Assembly: GCA_027886175.1 (NCBI GenBank)
Contig: JAJNNQ010000009.1
Span: forward strand, 11,080,501 to 11,144,500
Reading direction: 5' to 3'
DNA from: Phylloscopus collybita
Lineage: Eukaryota > Chordata > Aves > Passeriformes > Phylloscopidae
DNA: 64,000 bases
In this document: in pieces, positions 24,131 to 35,930 of the stretch
Layout: every line of letters starts with the position of its first letter
Numbering within the stretch: the stretch's first letter is position 1
Translations under genes and position numbers: made by a program
The notes under the pieces: model-generated
Told to the model about the DNA's origin: nothing
Databases searched by the model: none
Seen by the model: only the letters and a program-made list of their open reading frames with translations

Positions 24131-27100
24131 AAAACACAGACTTTAAAACTTGAGAGCTGATAAACATCACAGCAAGCAGTAGCAGCATACTTTGTGTGAG
24201 GCTGCACTTAATGACCAGACACTGTAACAGCTGCAATTTCTGGGCAATTTGAAAGTGCAATATTAAAGCATCAAACACAACATCCATTGTGGAGAGGTAT
24301 GTATCAAAAAGAAAAGGTAGTAAAGACTTTATGGAACACACAAGCTGGGAACAACTACACATTTCCTATCCAAAAGTGGTAGGAAATCTTACAAAGCATT
24401 TTTGAATGTGAATTGGAAATGGCAGCGATGGCCACTCAATCAAGGGCAGTAACATAATCTCTGCTTTTTCGTTCAATTATTTCTCACAGTCTAAGGGATT
24501 TCTCAGACTTCAATTGTCTGTGGGGAATGAAATTCTGTCCCTGAAGATGTAAAACCCAGAATCTAACTCCTTACTCTCTTACACATTATTTCTAGTGACT
24601 TCTATTAAAACTGTCTGGATGATCCCTGTTGTTACAATCTGAAAGAATAGAACTAAATTTTCCCAATTTAAAAGTCATGGAAATGAAGTGGAGGGATGCT
24701 AAGTGGGGTGTCTCATCATAGCAAGGAGTCTGTATCCAAGACTCTAAATCCAAGATAAGTGCTCTGACTCTGTGGGACCTAAGTCTTCTCTGCAACAGCA
24801 AGCTATATGAAAGCAGCATTTATGTCTCCCACCAGTGGTTTGGAAAGACATCCCCTAAAGAGCCCACATGTCTCTGATTTTATTGCAGGACTGTTTATAT
24901 CATCAAGTGTTCATATTTTTCTACATCACCAAGCCACTCCAAAGTTTTACTTTTACATGTCAGGCCAACACCTCTCATATGACCACGGATGCCTTCCCAA
25001 GGTGATCCAATGCAAACTGAGCACATCTCTATCATTCAGGCACTTTTCAGCCCCCTTGAAGCACTGCTCATACAAAGATCACTGTGTGATTACCTGGCCC
25101 CAGCACACTATGGTGTGGCTGCAGTTTGTCAGATTATCGTCCTTCTTGAGTGTAGGACACAGTCTTGAAGAACTGTGCTGAGAAGAAAACATTTTTAACA
25201 TTTAATCATTCCTTGGCTAAGGAAAGAAGATAATAAGGAATTAAATACCTGCCCCCCAGGCTGAATGGTTGAATGGTCAACTCTGCCCTAATAATTTTGA
25301 ATTCTTAACAAATGATTTTGCAGAATTCAGATGTAAAGATCAAATTGTTTGTTAATAAGTTTGTTGTCACAAAGACCATGACTGGAAAATCCTCAAGGGA
25401 ATTTACTTCCCAGTTTGAATTGGACAACATCCTTGTCATTGGATGTTAGAGGCAGAGGAAGAGACAGTCAGAAAGAACGTTTCAGAATGAGAGAATGTAG
25501 TCACTTTAAAAACATATGCAGACTTCTCTTACAGAAAAACAAAGTGATCCTAACATAAGACAGCCACCAACCTAACTAGAGAAGACAAAAAGAGTGACAT
25601 TCTGTATCACTGTACAACTGGCATGTAGCCAAGGCCTTTTCCGAGTGTTTGTTAAAATATACAGATTTTAGTCTGTTGGGTTTCTTTGTTCTGCATCCTT
25701 TGTCCCCTGGTTATATATTCCATATCACCAGATTTTTTCTCATCTGTAAACATCAAGGTCACCCTGAGGACAAGCCTATATGGCCTATAAGATGTAAATT
25801 TTCTTTGGCTAAGAGAATACTTGTGGCTGGGTCATGTGATACTGTCCTTTCCTTTTATTTGGAAACTTTCAGATTAGAGAGCAATGACCTTAAGAACTCA
25901 CACAATACTCTGCAAAACAGTCCATCTGTCTATCAATCATTCAATTCCCTCTGCAGCCCACTGTGGTGATTATGAAAAGGACAGTAGTCCCTGGGGAGAC
26001 CTTCAAGAAAGTGTTCCAAAATAAGTCTTTTCATGGGTTATCTGAAAGGAATCAGTATTTTTTTTTCATAAAATGTTCTTCTCCAATTATGGCAGAATTT
26101 CTCTAAAAATGTTCTGCTTCTTTACATATATACTCTCACAACTGTAAATGCACAAGTACAGTATGTACACGGCTACATGAGTGGGTTGACATTTCTAACC
26201 CTATTAAATATGAATCTATGTATTTCTTTGGATGCATGTCAAAGTCTGTATGATGAAAGGCAGATCCAGATCCACCAACTATTTATACAAGGACAAGCTG
26301 AACAGCTGTGGTCAAATAAAACATAAAGAAAATATCACAGCTAGAAATCATTTCTGAGAAATAAACCATGGGACTGGAAAAAAGTTTAAATGTTTTGGTT
26401 TTATTGACCAGTTCCATAATGTGGAATGTTTCAACACACTCCTAAAACTGACCCTTCACAATGGGGGTTGAACACACTGATTTACATATTTTGGATCTAG
26501 GTTGGCTTTATGTTTCCAAATATGCTTTCCCAACCTCATATGATTCCCTGTTGTAAAACATAAAGCCATAATGGAAGGAAAAAGAAAAACAGATTATGAA
26601 TCAGACTTCACATTTTGAACACTGAGTAATGGTGATTAAACTTATCTAGACTCAGTTACTGCCTTAAGAAATAGTATCTCAAATGCCATTCAAACTTTTT
26701 TTGGAGTTGTCTGTAAAAGTTAGGGTAAAGAATACAACTTTTAAACTGCAAAGGTAAACACAGGCTTTAGAATTTAGTAAAGGTTGGCCTGAAACTAATC
26801 AGGCTTCTGCATATCTGATCACTTCAGATGTATTGACTGGGCTTTGGATGCCTTCTTGTACACTCCTTGCCAATGGACATCACTAACTTTCTTGCACAAA
26901 GCTAACAAATTGCTATGTAATACCCAAAAACTAGCATTTCTTTCTTGCCTTGCAATTTGGTAGACACTGAAGGTTACCTTAATGAAATTTAGAGTGCCAG
27001 ATTGCTTCATTTAACACAGCTGAAAAGAGTCACTAAGCAGTTCTTTAGAAGCAAGGACATGAAACTACTGTAATTTGTACCTTAAGCATAAACACAGATC

Positions 27101-29432
27101 AAAAGGCACTGCAAAGATGCTTGTGTGTATTTGGGAGAAATAATATGTATATACATTGAAAGGTGTGAGTCTCCCACATTGGCCAGTGAAAATGAGGGAA
27201 AAGGCAAGAAGAATATATCACATGCAACCACAGAAGCGGTGTAAAAATACGAGAGCATTTTTTTAGCCAGAGGGTGGATTAGAGATGTTGGGAACTATCT
27301 GTGAAGAATTTGTCTCCTCTTTGATTTCTTCTGTGCTTAGGAAAACAGAACTTTGTACATTGTAAATGAGCAGGATTGCATCAGATATGCTAAACTCGAT
27401 TATCAATTTTCCCCCTACTGAAAAGAGTTCATGAAGCTCTGTACTTAGGTTAACTGTTCTGTTCAAAAAATAGTGATAATACTGATGTTAACCTGATGCT
27501 ATATTGAGTCCTCATTCAGGAGAAGAATTACAAATAATGGCATGTGGCAGATGGATGCACTAAAAACAATAGGGACAAAATGATGACTGTATTCCACACT
27601 AGAAGTCTGACAACATATAAGGAGACTGCCTTCTGATTTTTAATTATTTTGTAAATGTGAATTTCCACAGCATTTAAATCATGCTACATGAGGAAATTAA
27701 ATGAAGCTTGTGATTTCAGCAAATGGCTGCTTGGGATTTCTTCCCACACAGAAGTAAATTTTTGCTAATCTATGAACCAATGTAACTGAGTTTAGCCCAA
27801 CTGTGGAAATTTGACAACTGTAAAGAGAGTAGAAAGGATTTTCCACTTGCTGAGGTGGTCTGCTACTGATATCACTGATGATCACTGGGTTGGAGTATGT
27901 GTCTCCCAAAGAAGAAGACAGTGATGCATTGTTTGTATTTCTACAGAGAATCACTCTGCAGGTAACCAAGATCACAGACACCTGCAGTAATAAACAAGAT
28001 TCTATCAGCTTGAGGTAAGAGGCAATCTTCATGCTCACCACAGAAATTGCTGTCCTCTAGAGCTAGGATTTTATACTTGGAAGAAGAAAAAAGCCATAGA
28101 TTAACCACTAAATGGAATATGTTGCTGCTCATAAAACTCTATATGTCAACATAATTGTTTCACCTGCAAATAAGTAATAGAGTAGTTTTTTAATAGTTAT
28201 GTATAATAACTGCTATATATAACCACAGAGTAGGCATGGTTTGAAACTCGACACCATCTTGGCTGGATCTCAGAAGAGCCTCAAATTTAAGTTTCTTTGA
28301 GACATTTTTAGTACTCAAAGGCACTCTTGATAACAATAGCTTCAGAAGACAATAAAAATAGAATGATTAGCATTCTGTGGTAATTACTACATACCCCCAC
28401 AGTCCCAACCTTATTTGTAACCATTAATTTAAGTAGATATTTTTTTAAACCAAATTATGCCTCTCACATCAAATTAATATGTTTAATAATAATGAATAAG
28501 TAAACACACAAGTAGACTCCCACTAAACAAATGGTAACTGCAGACACCCAATACTGTTATTCTTCTCGTAATTTAAATTAGAGCCTCAAGAGAAATTCAG
28601 CTGATTTTCAAGACTTGGATCTCGAAAATTCTGTTGAACTAATCAGGTTTCTTAAAAGATGGTGCCAGGCAAAACAGAAATCATATGTTTGACATCAGTT
28701 TGTGTTGTAAAACTTACTTTAGAATCATTGAGTAAATACTAGTGAGAGAGGTGAGCTGCCAGGTGCAATAGGCTACACAGTGCTGCACAAGATCTGCCAG
28801 AAGGCAACAGTACTTGACATTCTGTGAGTGAAGGTAACAAGGTCGAAATCAAAAATGAGAAAAAAAAAGTCATGCCATGTACTTGAACTGCACTGCGGTT
28901 ATTAGGAACTCCTTTTTCATCACTAATTATGTTAGAGAGTTTAGCAAATATCTAGTCATAATATTAGAGTGAGTAAATTATTGATGTAGCAACAAGATAA
29001 AGAGAATAAAATATTTAAAACCTGCCCCTAATAAATCTCTGGAATGTCACATTCAAAGGACTGGTAGAACAGAATGAAGTGTCTATTTCACTTTGCAAAC
29101 AGAATTTGGGGGGGGAAAGCAACATAGAGGGGAAAATTACACTTTAATTCTCATGGTCATGTCTACATGCTTATGTTCAGACCACAGTTCCCAAGAGTTT
29201 TACATTTCAGATGCATGTCTTCAGAATTTCAGAAGATAAGGTCCCAAGATTTCAAGTTAAAGAGCAAGAACGTTGAAAAAGAGTTTTTTAGCAGGACTCT
29301 GAATAATTGATGCTCTGTGAACATCTGTTACAAAGCCTTCATTTAAAATGAGCCGGGCAGATAGTTAGGGCTATCACCTATGGGAATTAACACTTTTATT
29401 ATTATTTTAATTCTTCAGTAGAGTTAATAAAC
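24131..29432. other. unique AT-rich non-coding DNA
   Basis: No repeat family recognised. The minus-strand frame at 27697-28041 begins with a hydrophobic stretch resembling a signal peptide (SCLLLQVSVILVTCRVILC), but nothing after it is recognisable and it has no supporting exon signals. Confidence 0.55.
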
Positions 29433-29473
29433 TATTCACAAATAAAATTAGATACTAATTTTATTTGTGAATA
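29433..29473. repeat. perfect 19-bp inverted repeat with 3-nt loop
   Basis: The left arm 29433-29451 (tattcacaaataaaattag) and right arm 29455-29473 are exact reverse complements around a 3-base centre ata. As RNA or extruded DNA this would be a tight hairpin. It is shorter than a usual pre-miRNA stem and has no bulges. Confidence 0.95.
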
Positions 29474-29879
29474 ATAAGCTAATACCAGTAGAAAATGATA
29501 CATTTGGTATGTGAAATTCTCAACTCACTTTAAGCAGGAAGTGTCTGAGCTAGGTATTTTAGCGTATGAAATACATTTATCATCACAATTCCCCACAAAC
29601 TAAGGCAAAACATTAATGCCTGAGAGGTACCTGTGGCTTGTGGCTGATAGGCTTGATATTTTTGGCCAGATATGTTTAAGGTCATGGAAAATGAGGTAAC
29701 TCTGGCCTGAAAACTGTGAATCTGCTTCAGAGCTGTGGTGAACCTAATTAGAACCCTAGAACCCTAGAAATAAAAAGCTTAGATCACTCTTCCTTTAACA
29801 GCTTTGTTTTTCTGTGTTGAATTGTACAGATTCAGTAAAGGAGCACCAACAGATTTGGGCTAGTATCTTAGGTTCATCA

Positions 29880-30301
29880 GGTGATGGCCAAGTGCCGTGG
29901 GGTGTGTTTGGAAGAGCACTGCCAGCAGGTCATTGGAGATGATCCTGCCCCTCTAGTCTGCCCTGGTAAAGCCTCATCTGGAGCTGCTGTGTCCAGTTCT
30001 GAGCTCCTCAGCACACAAGACATGGAGTTCCTGGAGCAGGTCATGTGGAGAGTGACAAAGATGATTAGAAGACCTCTTTGGGTAGCGTGACAAACATGAT
30101 TAGGACTTTTCTCTTGAGAGGAAAGGCTGAGGTGTCTCGTGTCAAGAAAAGACAACTTCATCATGAGGGGACCTTACCAATGTACCCCCTGGACACAATT
30201 CTTTGCCCTGTGCTCTAGGGTGACCCTGCCTGAGCAGGGCAGTTGGACCAGATGATCCACTGTGGTCCCTTCCAGCATGACCCATTTGGTGATTCTGTGT
30301 G
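29880..30301 (+). mobile_element. CR1 LINE 3' region with internal deletion
   Basis: A plus-strand CR1 copy. From 29880 it follows the CR1 3' region: tgtgtttggaagagcactgc, tgatcctgcccctctagtct, gtgtccagttctgagctcct, acatggagttcctggagcag, aagatgatta and gaggaaaggctgag, continuing to about 30185. It then jumps to the extreme 3' end: ctgcctgagcagggcagttg, gaccagatgatcc, gtcccttccagc and a ggtgattctgtg tail. A few hundred bases of consensus between these two parts are missing. Part of that missing segment appears just downstream at 30302-30386, so the copy is either rearranged or abutted by another fragment. The open frames across it are not a functional reverse transcriptase. Confidence 0.88.
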
Positions 30302-30390
30302 GATGACTGCGCACTGGAACAGATTGTCCAGAGACTGTGTGGAGTCTCCCTCACTGGAGATCTTCACAAGCTGTCTTAGCACTACCAGAC
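30302..30390 (+). mobile_element. CR1 LINE internal 3' UTR fragment, out of order
   Basis: The sequence gcactggaacagattgtcca, followed by gtgtggagtctccctcactg and gagatcttcacaagctgtct, matches the CR1 segment that normally lies upstream of the 3' terminal block. Here it follows directly after a CR1 3' tail ending at about 30301. It may be a piece displaced from the preceding copy, or the remnant of a third insertion. It carries no coding capacity. Confidence 0.75.
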
Positions 30391-30394
30391 ACTA

Positions 30395-30645
30395 TCAGAC
30401 TAGGCTAGGTTTAAAGCAGATATTAGAAAGAAATTCTTCACTGTGAGTGTGGTGAGGCACTGGCACAGGTTGCCCAAGGACACTGTGGATGCCCCATCCC
30501 TGGAAAAGTTGAAGACCAGGTTGGATGGGGCTTTAAACAATCTGGTCTAGTGGAAGGTTCCCCTGCCTGTTGTAGGGGGGTTTGATCTTCAAGGTGCCTT
30601 CCAAATCAAACCATTCCATGATTCTAGGATTCCAGAATCACATAC
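30395..30645 (+). mobile_element. CR1 LINE 3' end, second subfamily
   Basis: A further plus-strand CR1 3' end. Recognisable steps are gatattagaaagaaattctt, ggtgaggcactggcacaggt, gtggatgccccatccctgg, accaggttggatggggcttt, tctggtctagtggaaggttc, gccttccaaatcaaacc and the attccatgattctaggatt tail. Its wording ('ggatggggc', 'tctagtggaagg') differs from the 'gagcagggcagttggacc' wording of the copy at 29880-30301, so the two belong to different CR1 subfamilies and represent at least two insertion events. Confidence 0.9.
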
Positions 30646-31781
30646 CCTTAACTTAGACACTTGAGACATGATGCAATGTAGCTCTTATTGATAAGAAACA
30701 AATCAGCAGAAAAGTGGGGCCAAGGATAGCTAAAGCACATGATAAGACAAGCGACTATCCTTCTCTAAACAAAATTTCTTGGCCAATATGAGATGTTTCT
30801 ACAAAGAGATCATGTCAGAAAATAATTTGTCCATAACACTTGGTATCAAAAAGGTTTTCTCTAGCTCTGTCTTGTGCAGACATCTAAGAAATTACATTCC
30901 TTTCCCACAAGCAATCTGTCTACATTATGATTCCAGGCACAATGGTCAGAGAGATACAGTAAAGAAAGAGGAGTTAAAAAAATGATTCAGATTTGTCCTG
31001 CCTCCCAAATAAAAAAAAAAAAATATTAGGAAACTGCTCCTGCATTGGAGTAGAAAGAGATTATAGGCCTTGGTTGTCTTTTCTACTGTAATAATGACCA
31101 TACTAATCACAGTTTGCTGCATGGAAAACAGAGAGGCTTGCAAAGTGGAACAACCTTCCTTGCATAAAACTTTTCAGACAGGAATAGTCTAACCTATAAT
31201 ACTTACCTGGCAGAGAATCAAAAGCAAACTGACATTGAGTTAGATTTTTTTTTTGGCTTTGATTACTGACTTCTCAAGAATGACAAATTGTGATGGATAT
31301 TACAGGTTTACCACAGTCTTTAGAAGATGCTGGTGCAGACAGTCTTCATTTGTGTGGTAAACCACGGGGAAATGGTGTAGGTAGGGATGGTGTTAAGGCT
31401 CCAGTTCATCATCACACCCAGCTGAAGCTCAAAAGAGGAGACATAATCTTTATTGTAGGTATTGAGAATTCCTGCTTTTCAAAATTTGTGGGTGAAAGTA
31501 ACCTTTATAAGCAGACCATACACTCTCAAGCAAAGGGTGTCTAACCCAAAATTTTTCTTCAAGGGTTTTCCACAAGAAAAATATTTGTTTGCTAAGAGAT
31601 TTTATGTTGTAGCAAGATGACAGCTATTTCAATAGGTTGACCCTATTGAAAATGCAGAATATCTGCCTTTCTGCACATCTGTATTTGGCTGGGCAGCCTA
31701 TGGCGCTGCTGACCAAGAGGGTGTAGCATAGTACCACAACTTGCAGAGGTAGTACCTTGAAAGCTTTACATCACCACTTAA

Positions 31782-31835
31782 GCAACATTAGCTACTTTAG
31801 CAGTATTAGCCACATTAGCAATATTAGCCATTTTA
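31782..31835. repeat. 9-bp minisatellite, six copies (consensus GCNAYATTA)
   Basis: Six consecutive units of exactly nine bases: gcaacatta, gctacttta, gcagtatta, gccacatta, gcaatatta and gccatttta. The last four bases (a/t t t a type ending) and the initial gc are constant while the centre varies. On the minus strand the units keep one frame open and read as Ala-Asn-Val/Ile/Thr type tripeptides. There is no further evidence of coding. Confidence 0.85.
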
Positions 31836-32388
31836 GTACCTAAGTCAGCAATGATTTTCCCCAGAAAAGTTATATTCTTTTTAACTTCTAACACTGCTTT
31901 CAACCAGCAGGCTAACTCAGCAAAAGCTGTGTGAGGGCAAATGAAGAAGAAGACAGAGGCAGTGTCCTGTCCCAGCAACAGGCTTCAGCTCAGGGAAAGA
32001 AAACTGTCTCCATCACTTTCATCCATCATATTTCATTACATCTCCCTACAACATTGTATTGAAACGAGGAGATACAATGAATAAAGCCACTGTAGTATTC
32101 AGCTGATAAATGCAAGTCGTGCAAGTTCACTCCCCAAGAAAGCAACCCAAGTTCAGCTCCTAGAAATCTAACTCTGATGGCAAAGGCACATTAAATTCTC
32201 CAGGGGTAATGGATGTAAATTAGATGGGGTAAATAGAGCGTAGTGCTTCCCATAGCTGATACATTTGGATTTAAACCAGAAGGTTAAGATTGCTGGAGCA
32301 CATAGTTCAAACACTCCAGGAAAAAAATGCTCAAGTCCCAAGACAAAGTAGACAAGTATGGGTTTATGTTCCTGGTAGAAGTTTGTGG

Positions 32389-32431
32389 GTTTTTTTTTGT
32401 TTTGTTGTTTTGTTTTGTTTTGTTTTGTTTT
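32389..32431. repeat. (TTTTG)n low-complexity tract
   Basis: It opens with a T-run, then ttttg units repeated with one ttg interruption. Confidence 0.95.
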
Positions 32432-32553
32432 AATTACCAGAATGTTATCAATTAAATAACAGCGGCTGCCATTATGAAGATACAGTAGAAAATCTGTGTT
32501 TCTCAAAACTCATGCTTTGGACAAAAATTTGGGTTATTAGGCCTCAATCCAGA

Positions 32554-32554
<1 letters not shown>

Positions 32555-32609
<55 letters not shown>
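32555..32609 (+). repeat. A55 homopolymer
   Basis: The longest homopolymer in the window, 55 A between caatccagac and ttaaagctacc. No gene-like sequence is recognised upstream. Length in this range is error-prone in sequencing. Confidence 0.97.
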
Positions 32610-32611
<2 letters not shown>

Positions 32612-35159
32612 AAAGCTACCAAAAAATACAGAGGCCAAATATGTATTTATAGCTGAAAGGAAAATAAATAAGGAACAGTTTTTAAACCACTTATTCACAC
32701 TACTGAGATTTTACAGGAACTAGACTTAAATATATAAATAACCGTTAATAAATCTTTTCAAATGGTTTTGTTCTTAGGGTGGATACTTATATATCTCTTT
32801 AATCTACAACTTGATTGATGTCTTTAGGTATTTTAGAAATAAACAGAACCATGGAAATGTATTTAAAATGTGGTTTACTGTGAATGGCCTCTAAAGTTGA
32901 GTGTATTAGCAACTCCCTGAAATCTCTTCCATCTCCCTCTGAACTGCAGGACTTTACTGCATCTCCCTGTGTTGCCAATAGAAATGTTAGCAGAATCAAA
33001 CCCTTAACAAATGCATGTCAACATGGCAATAATAGATTCCAGTCCTGCACAGACTGGTGCGTGTGCTTAATATCAAGCACATGAGTAACTCCAGGCTAGA
33101 ACCTGAGCATACAAAGGAGCACAGTCCAATCCATTGAACTCCTGTGTACTCTTTGACAGGTATTCTTTTGCTTGTCACCACCACTCCAGCCCTCAAAACA
33201 CAAGTCTCCCTTTTATTAGTCTCCCAAGCATAGATTTTTACCATCATTTAGTGCTTTTAAGGTCTCAGAAGAAATAAAATATCTGAGACCATTATAATAT
33301 ATTGGACAAATGTAAAAATTATCAAGAGTTCATGATTTTGTTAAAATGAATTAATAAATATGTGCCCTGATGTTAAATATGCAAGAAAGGCAACAATTCA
33401 AGCAAACAATGTCAAAGCAAAGCAATATAAACAAACAAATTTCAGGTTAAAAAAAAATCAGTAGAAATTCTGTGAACTTCAGGATGATTCATGAAGACAT
33501 CCTAAGTAAGGCTAAAATAATCATGAATTCACTTTGCTTTTCTGTGGCATGCTTTTGGCATATGCCTTCAAGGTGGTTAAAGAAAGTGATTGTATCCAAC
33601 ATTTGAGGTGCTTTGTTGAGCAGCTCAGGGTAAGCTAGGAAGAGTTTTGGTCTTGACTTCCTGGCTTCCTTAGGCTTGTCAGTAGTCTGTCAGGGTGTTT
33701 GGTGTTTCTTCCCCCATGTTGGAATAGAATGCTGTACTGACTGAGGCCACGGAAAATATTATGTCTTTAAATGGACAAAGTTTTCCCATTTTACAGTACT
33801 ACTTGCAAAGAATTTTGAGCTATGTCTAGATGCAGAAATAGCTGCATAGGCCTGAATTTTTCAGTGAGTTTCAGAAAAGTACCTTTTAAGTAAAGTGTCT
33901 CGGCTTTTTGATTTCCAGCTGTAACAAATAATTGTTTCATTATTTTTTATGCATTTGAAAAATATTACCTGCTGTGCAATACCTATTATTTTACTATTTC
34001 ATGCCCTATAAACACTGTTTTCAGTCTTGTCTCTTCATGCAGTAGTAGCTTGTTGTCAAAGTAAAAGTAAACTGGTTTACAACATCAAAGAATACAGCTG
34101 GTCTGGATCAGATTGTCAGTGTGTAAAAGCCAGCTGGCATGACTGCTTACCTGTCTACAGTGACATGGAGCTCCTTCTCTATTAAAGTTTGGATATCAAA
34201 TTGTGAAATGTAGATGTTTCTGAGCAATTTATTGCAAGGTGAGAAACTCCCATTACTTTAATTCAGATGTTTACCAAGGACAGAACAACAATTGGACGCA
34301 GCAACACTGGTACCATACCTGTGTTCATGGCCATCAGAAATTGCAGCCTTGCATGTGGTTACACATCTTCCCCCACATGCATCTCCAGCTTAGATGCTGG
34401 TCATCAGTGGTGTTCAGTGTCTGCCAGGACTGGACTCAACCGGTTCATTTAGATGAGATCTTACTCACTTAGAGATAAGTGTGAATGTGTGGGAAGAACC
34501 ACTGCAATTAGTGAGTTTGAGTGGAGATATTGTGGGAAGGGTATTTCTTTTTAATAGACTATTTGAGGGATTACTGCTATTCAATTTTCTTTAAAAAACA
34601 ACATATATCAATCAATCAGACTTCTCAATGTCAAGCAAAACACTTTCTGGTTTAAAAAGTGACTCTAAAACCTCGTTCCCAAAGCTGAATTATGTTAACA
34701 AAAAATCTCAGTTTTCAACAAAATGAGGCTACTTTTGCAAATGTGTTTACTGGTGCCTGTTTTAAAAAATCATTGTCTTAGGAAGCGTAAGAGGTTTTTT
34801 AAATAAGTGATAATTTCCCTGTCCTTTGTTTTCATGGCATGACCACAGGACTGAGGTCTAGCAGAAAAGCCCTGTACATGTTCAGCTGGCCAGGGACAGG
34901 GCTCAGCAGTTCCCCAGATCTGCAAGCCATATCTGGCCATTTGGCAAGAGTGGCCAGGAGACGATAACTGACCAGCTGTCCCTAGATAAGGGACAGACCT
35001 TTGCATCCCAGGATACAGGCTGGCTGATACTCAGTGAAACTGGGCAGTCTGAACTGCTGTAACCCATTCAGCCAGGTGTGCAAATGATACATAAATCACT
35101 GCAAACAATAACAGGCCTGGACAAATCCAGGCACTGGAATAAAAAAAAAGTTCTTTCCC

Positions 35160-35930
35160 ACTCTTGCCCCTCACCTCCCTAGCAGCTCACCCAGTGCGCT
35201 GGATGAGGCCTCTGCCAAGCCAGCTGTGCTGGCATTTGCACCCAAATGGTGTTTCTGCTCTTCCCTGGTCTCCGCGGCCTCCCTCCTGCAGCAGACGCCG
35301 TTCAGCCCAGGCGGGAGCTGCAGAGGGGAGGCAGGGCCACCCCGATCCTGACAGGGTGTGGCAGCCGTAGGGATGGCCTTCCGCCATCTGGCTCCCCTCA
35401 GAAATCACCCCGGCATGGAGGGCTGAGGGGAGCACCTCTCACAGCGGCTCTGACCGGCCGCCAGTGCCACACAGGGGGAGAGAAAGAAAAACAGCCATTC
35501 CGAGAGAGCTTTCCAGCAAGGAGCCTGGCCCCTGTAAGGGATGGGTCTGAGAAGGCAGGGCAGGTGGAGGAAGAACTTCATGAATTTACAGAGCTTTACA
35601 TGCTACAGAGAGAGCAGCTGGGCCTGGCTGGGTCTGCGGGCAGCAACACAACCCCGCAGAGAGCTTGGCTGCCCTCAGCGAACCCGAGGGCTGTAACCAG
35701 CCTGTTTTAAAGCCTGCTGTGGCCAAGGGCTGTACCCAGCCTGTTTTAAAGCCTGCTGTGGCCAAGGGCTGCTCTGGGCAGCCTGGTGAAGGTGGCTGAG
35801 AGCTGCTGTGGGCGCCCTGGAGAAGGTGGGTGCTGGTGAGGCAGTGCCCGAGGTGAGGAGCTGTTGCAGACAGATCCCGCATCCTGCAGTGCTACAGGGG
35901 CTTTGTGTGGGGAGCAGAGAGGCAGTGTCC
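35160..35930. other. GC-rich, CpG-containing island in AT-rich surroundings
   Basis: This block is clearly richer in G+C than anything else in the window and holds roughly 20 CpG dinucleotides, with the densest part at about 35260-35490 (ctccgcggcc, gacgccgttc, gaccggccgcc). By eye the CpG observed/expected ratio is below the usual island threshold, so it may be a decayed island, a GC-rich repeat or a GC-rich exon. An open frame of 154 codons (35246-35710, plus strand) lies in it, but it has no recognised domain and GC-rich DNA lacks stop codons by default. No TATA box or other promoter element is obvious. Confidence 0.5.
35688..35765. repeat. 39-bp tandem duplication (two copies, partial third)
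   Basis: Two adjacent 39-bp units, each beginning gggctgta and ending gctgtggccaa, differ at a single base (gtaacc versus gtaccc). A decayed third unit starts at 35766 with gggctgctctgggcagcctg. The near identity of the first two points to a recent duplication. Thirty-nine is a multiple of three, so frames are preserved on both strands, which makes the overlapping open frames look repetitive. Confidence 0.93.

Larger units (their letters stand above)
30646..35159. other. unique non-coding DNA with simple repeats
   Basis: Contains an A15 run near 31010, the 9-bp minisatellite (31782), the TTTTG tract (32389) and A55 (32555). No gene recognised. Confidence 0.55.

Noticed and set aside
24807..25181. 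124-codon plus-strand open frame
   Set aside because: No recognisable domain, no splice or promoter context.
27697..28041. 114-codon minus-strand frame with a signal-peptide-like start
   Set aside because: A hydrophobic stretch is common in AT-rich DNA. The rest of the peptide is unlike any family I know and there is no gene context.
28536..28551. 16-bp word aactgcagacacccaa shared exactly with 59586-59601
   Set aside because: For all pairs in 64 kb, one exact 16-mer match is about what chance gives. It could instead be part of the same old repeat, but nothing else aligns around it.
35246..35710. 154-codon frame, the longest in the window, in the GC-rich island
   Set aside because: GC-rich DNA has few stops in any frame, overlapping frames of about 100-136 codons are also open on the other strand, and no domain is visible. 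The island itself is kept as a finding.
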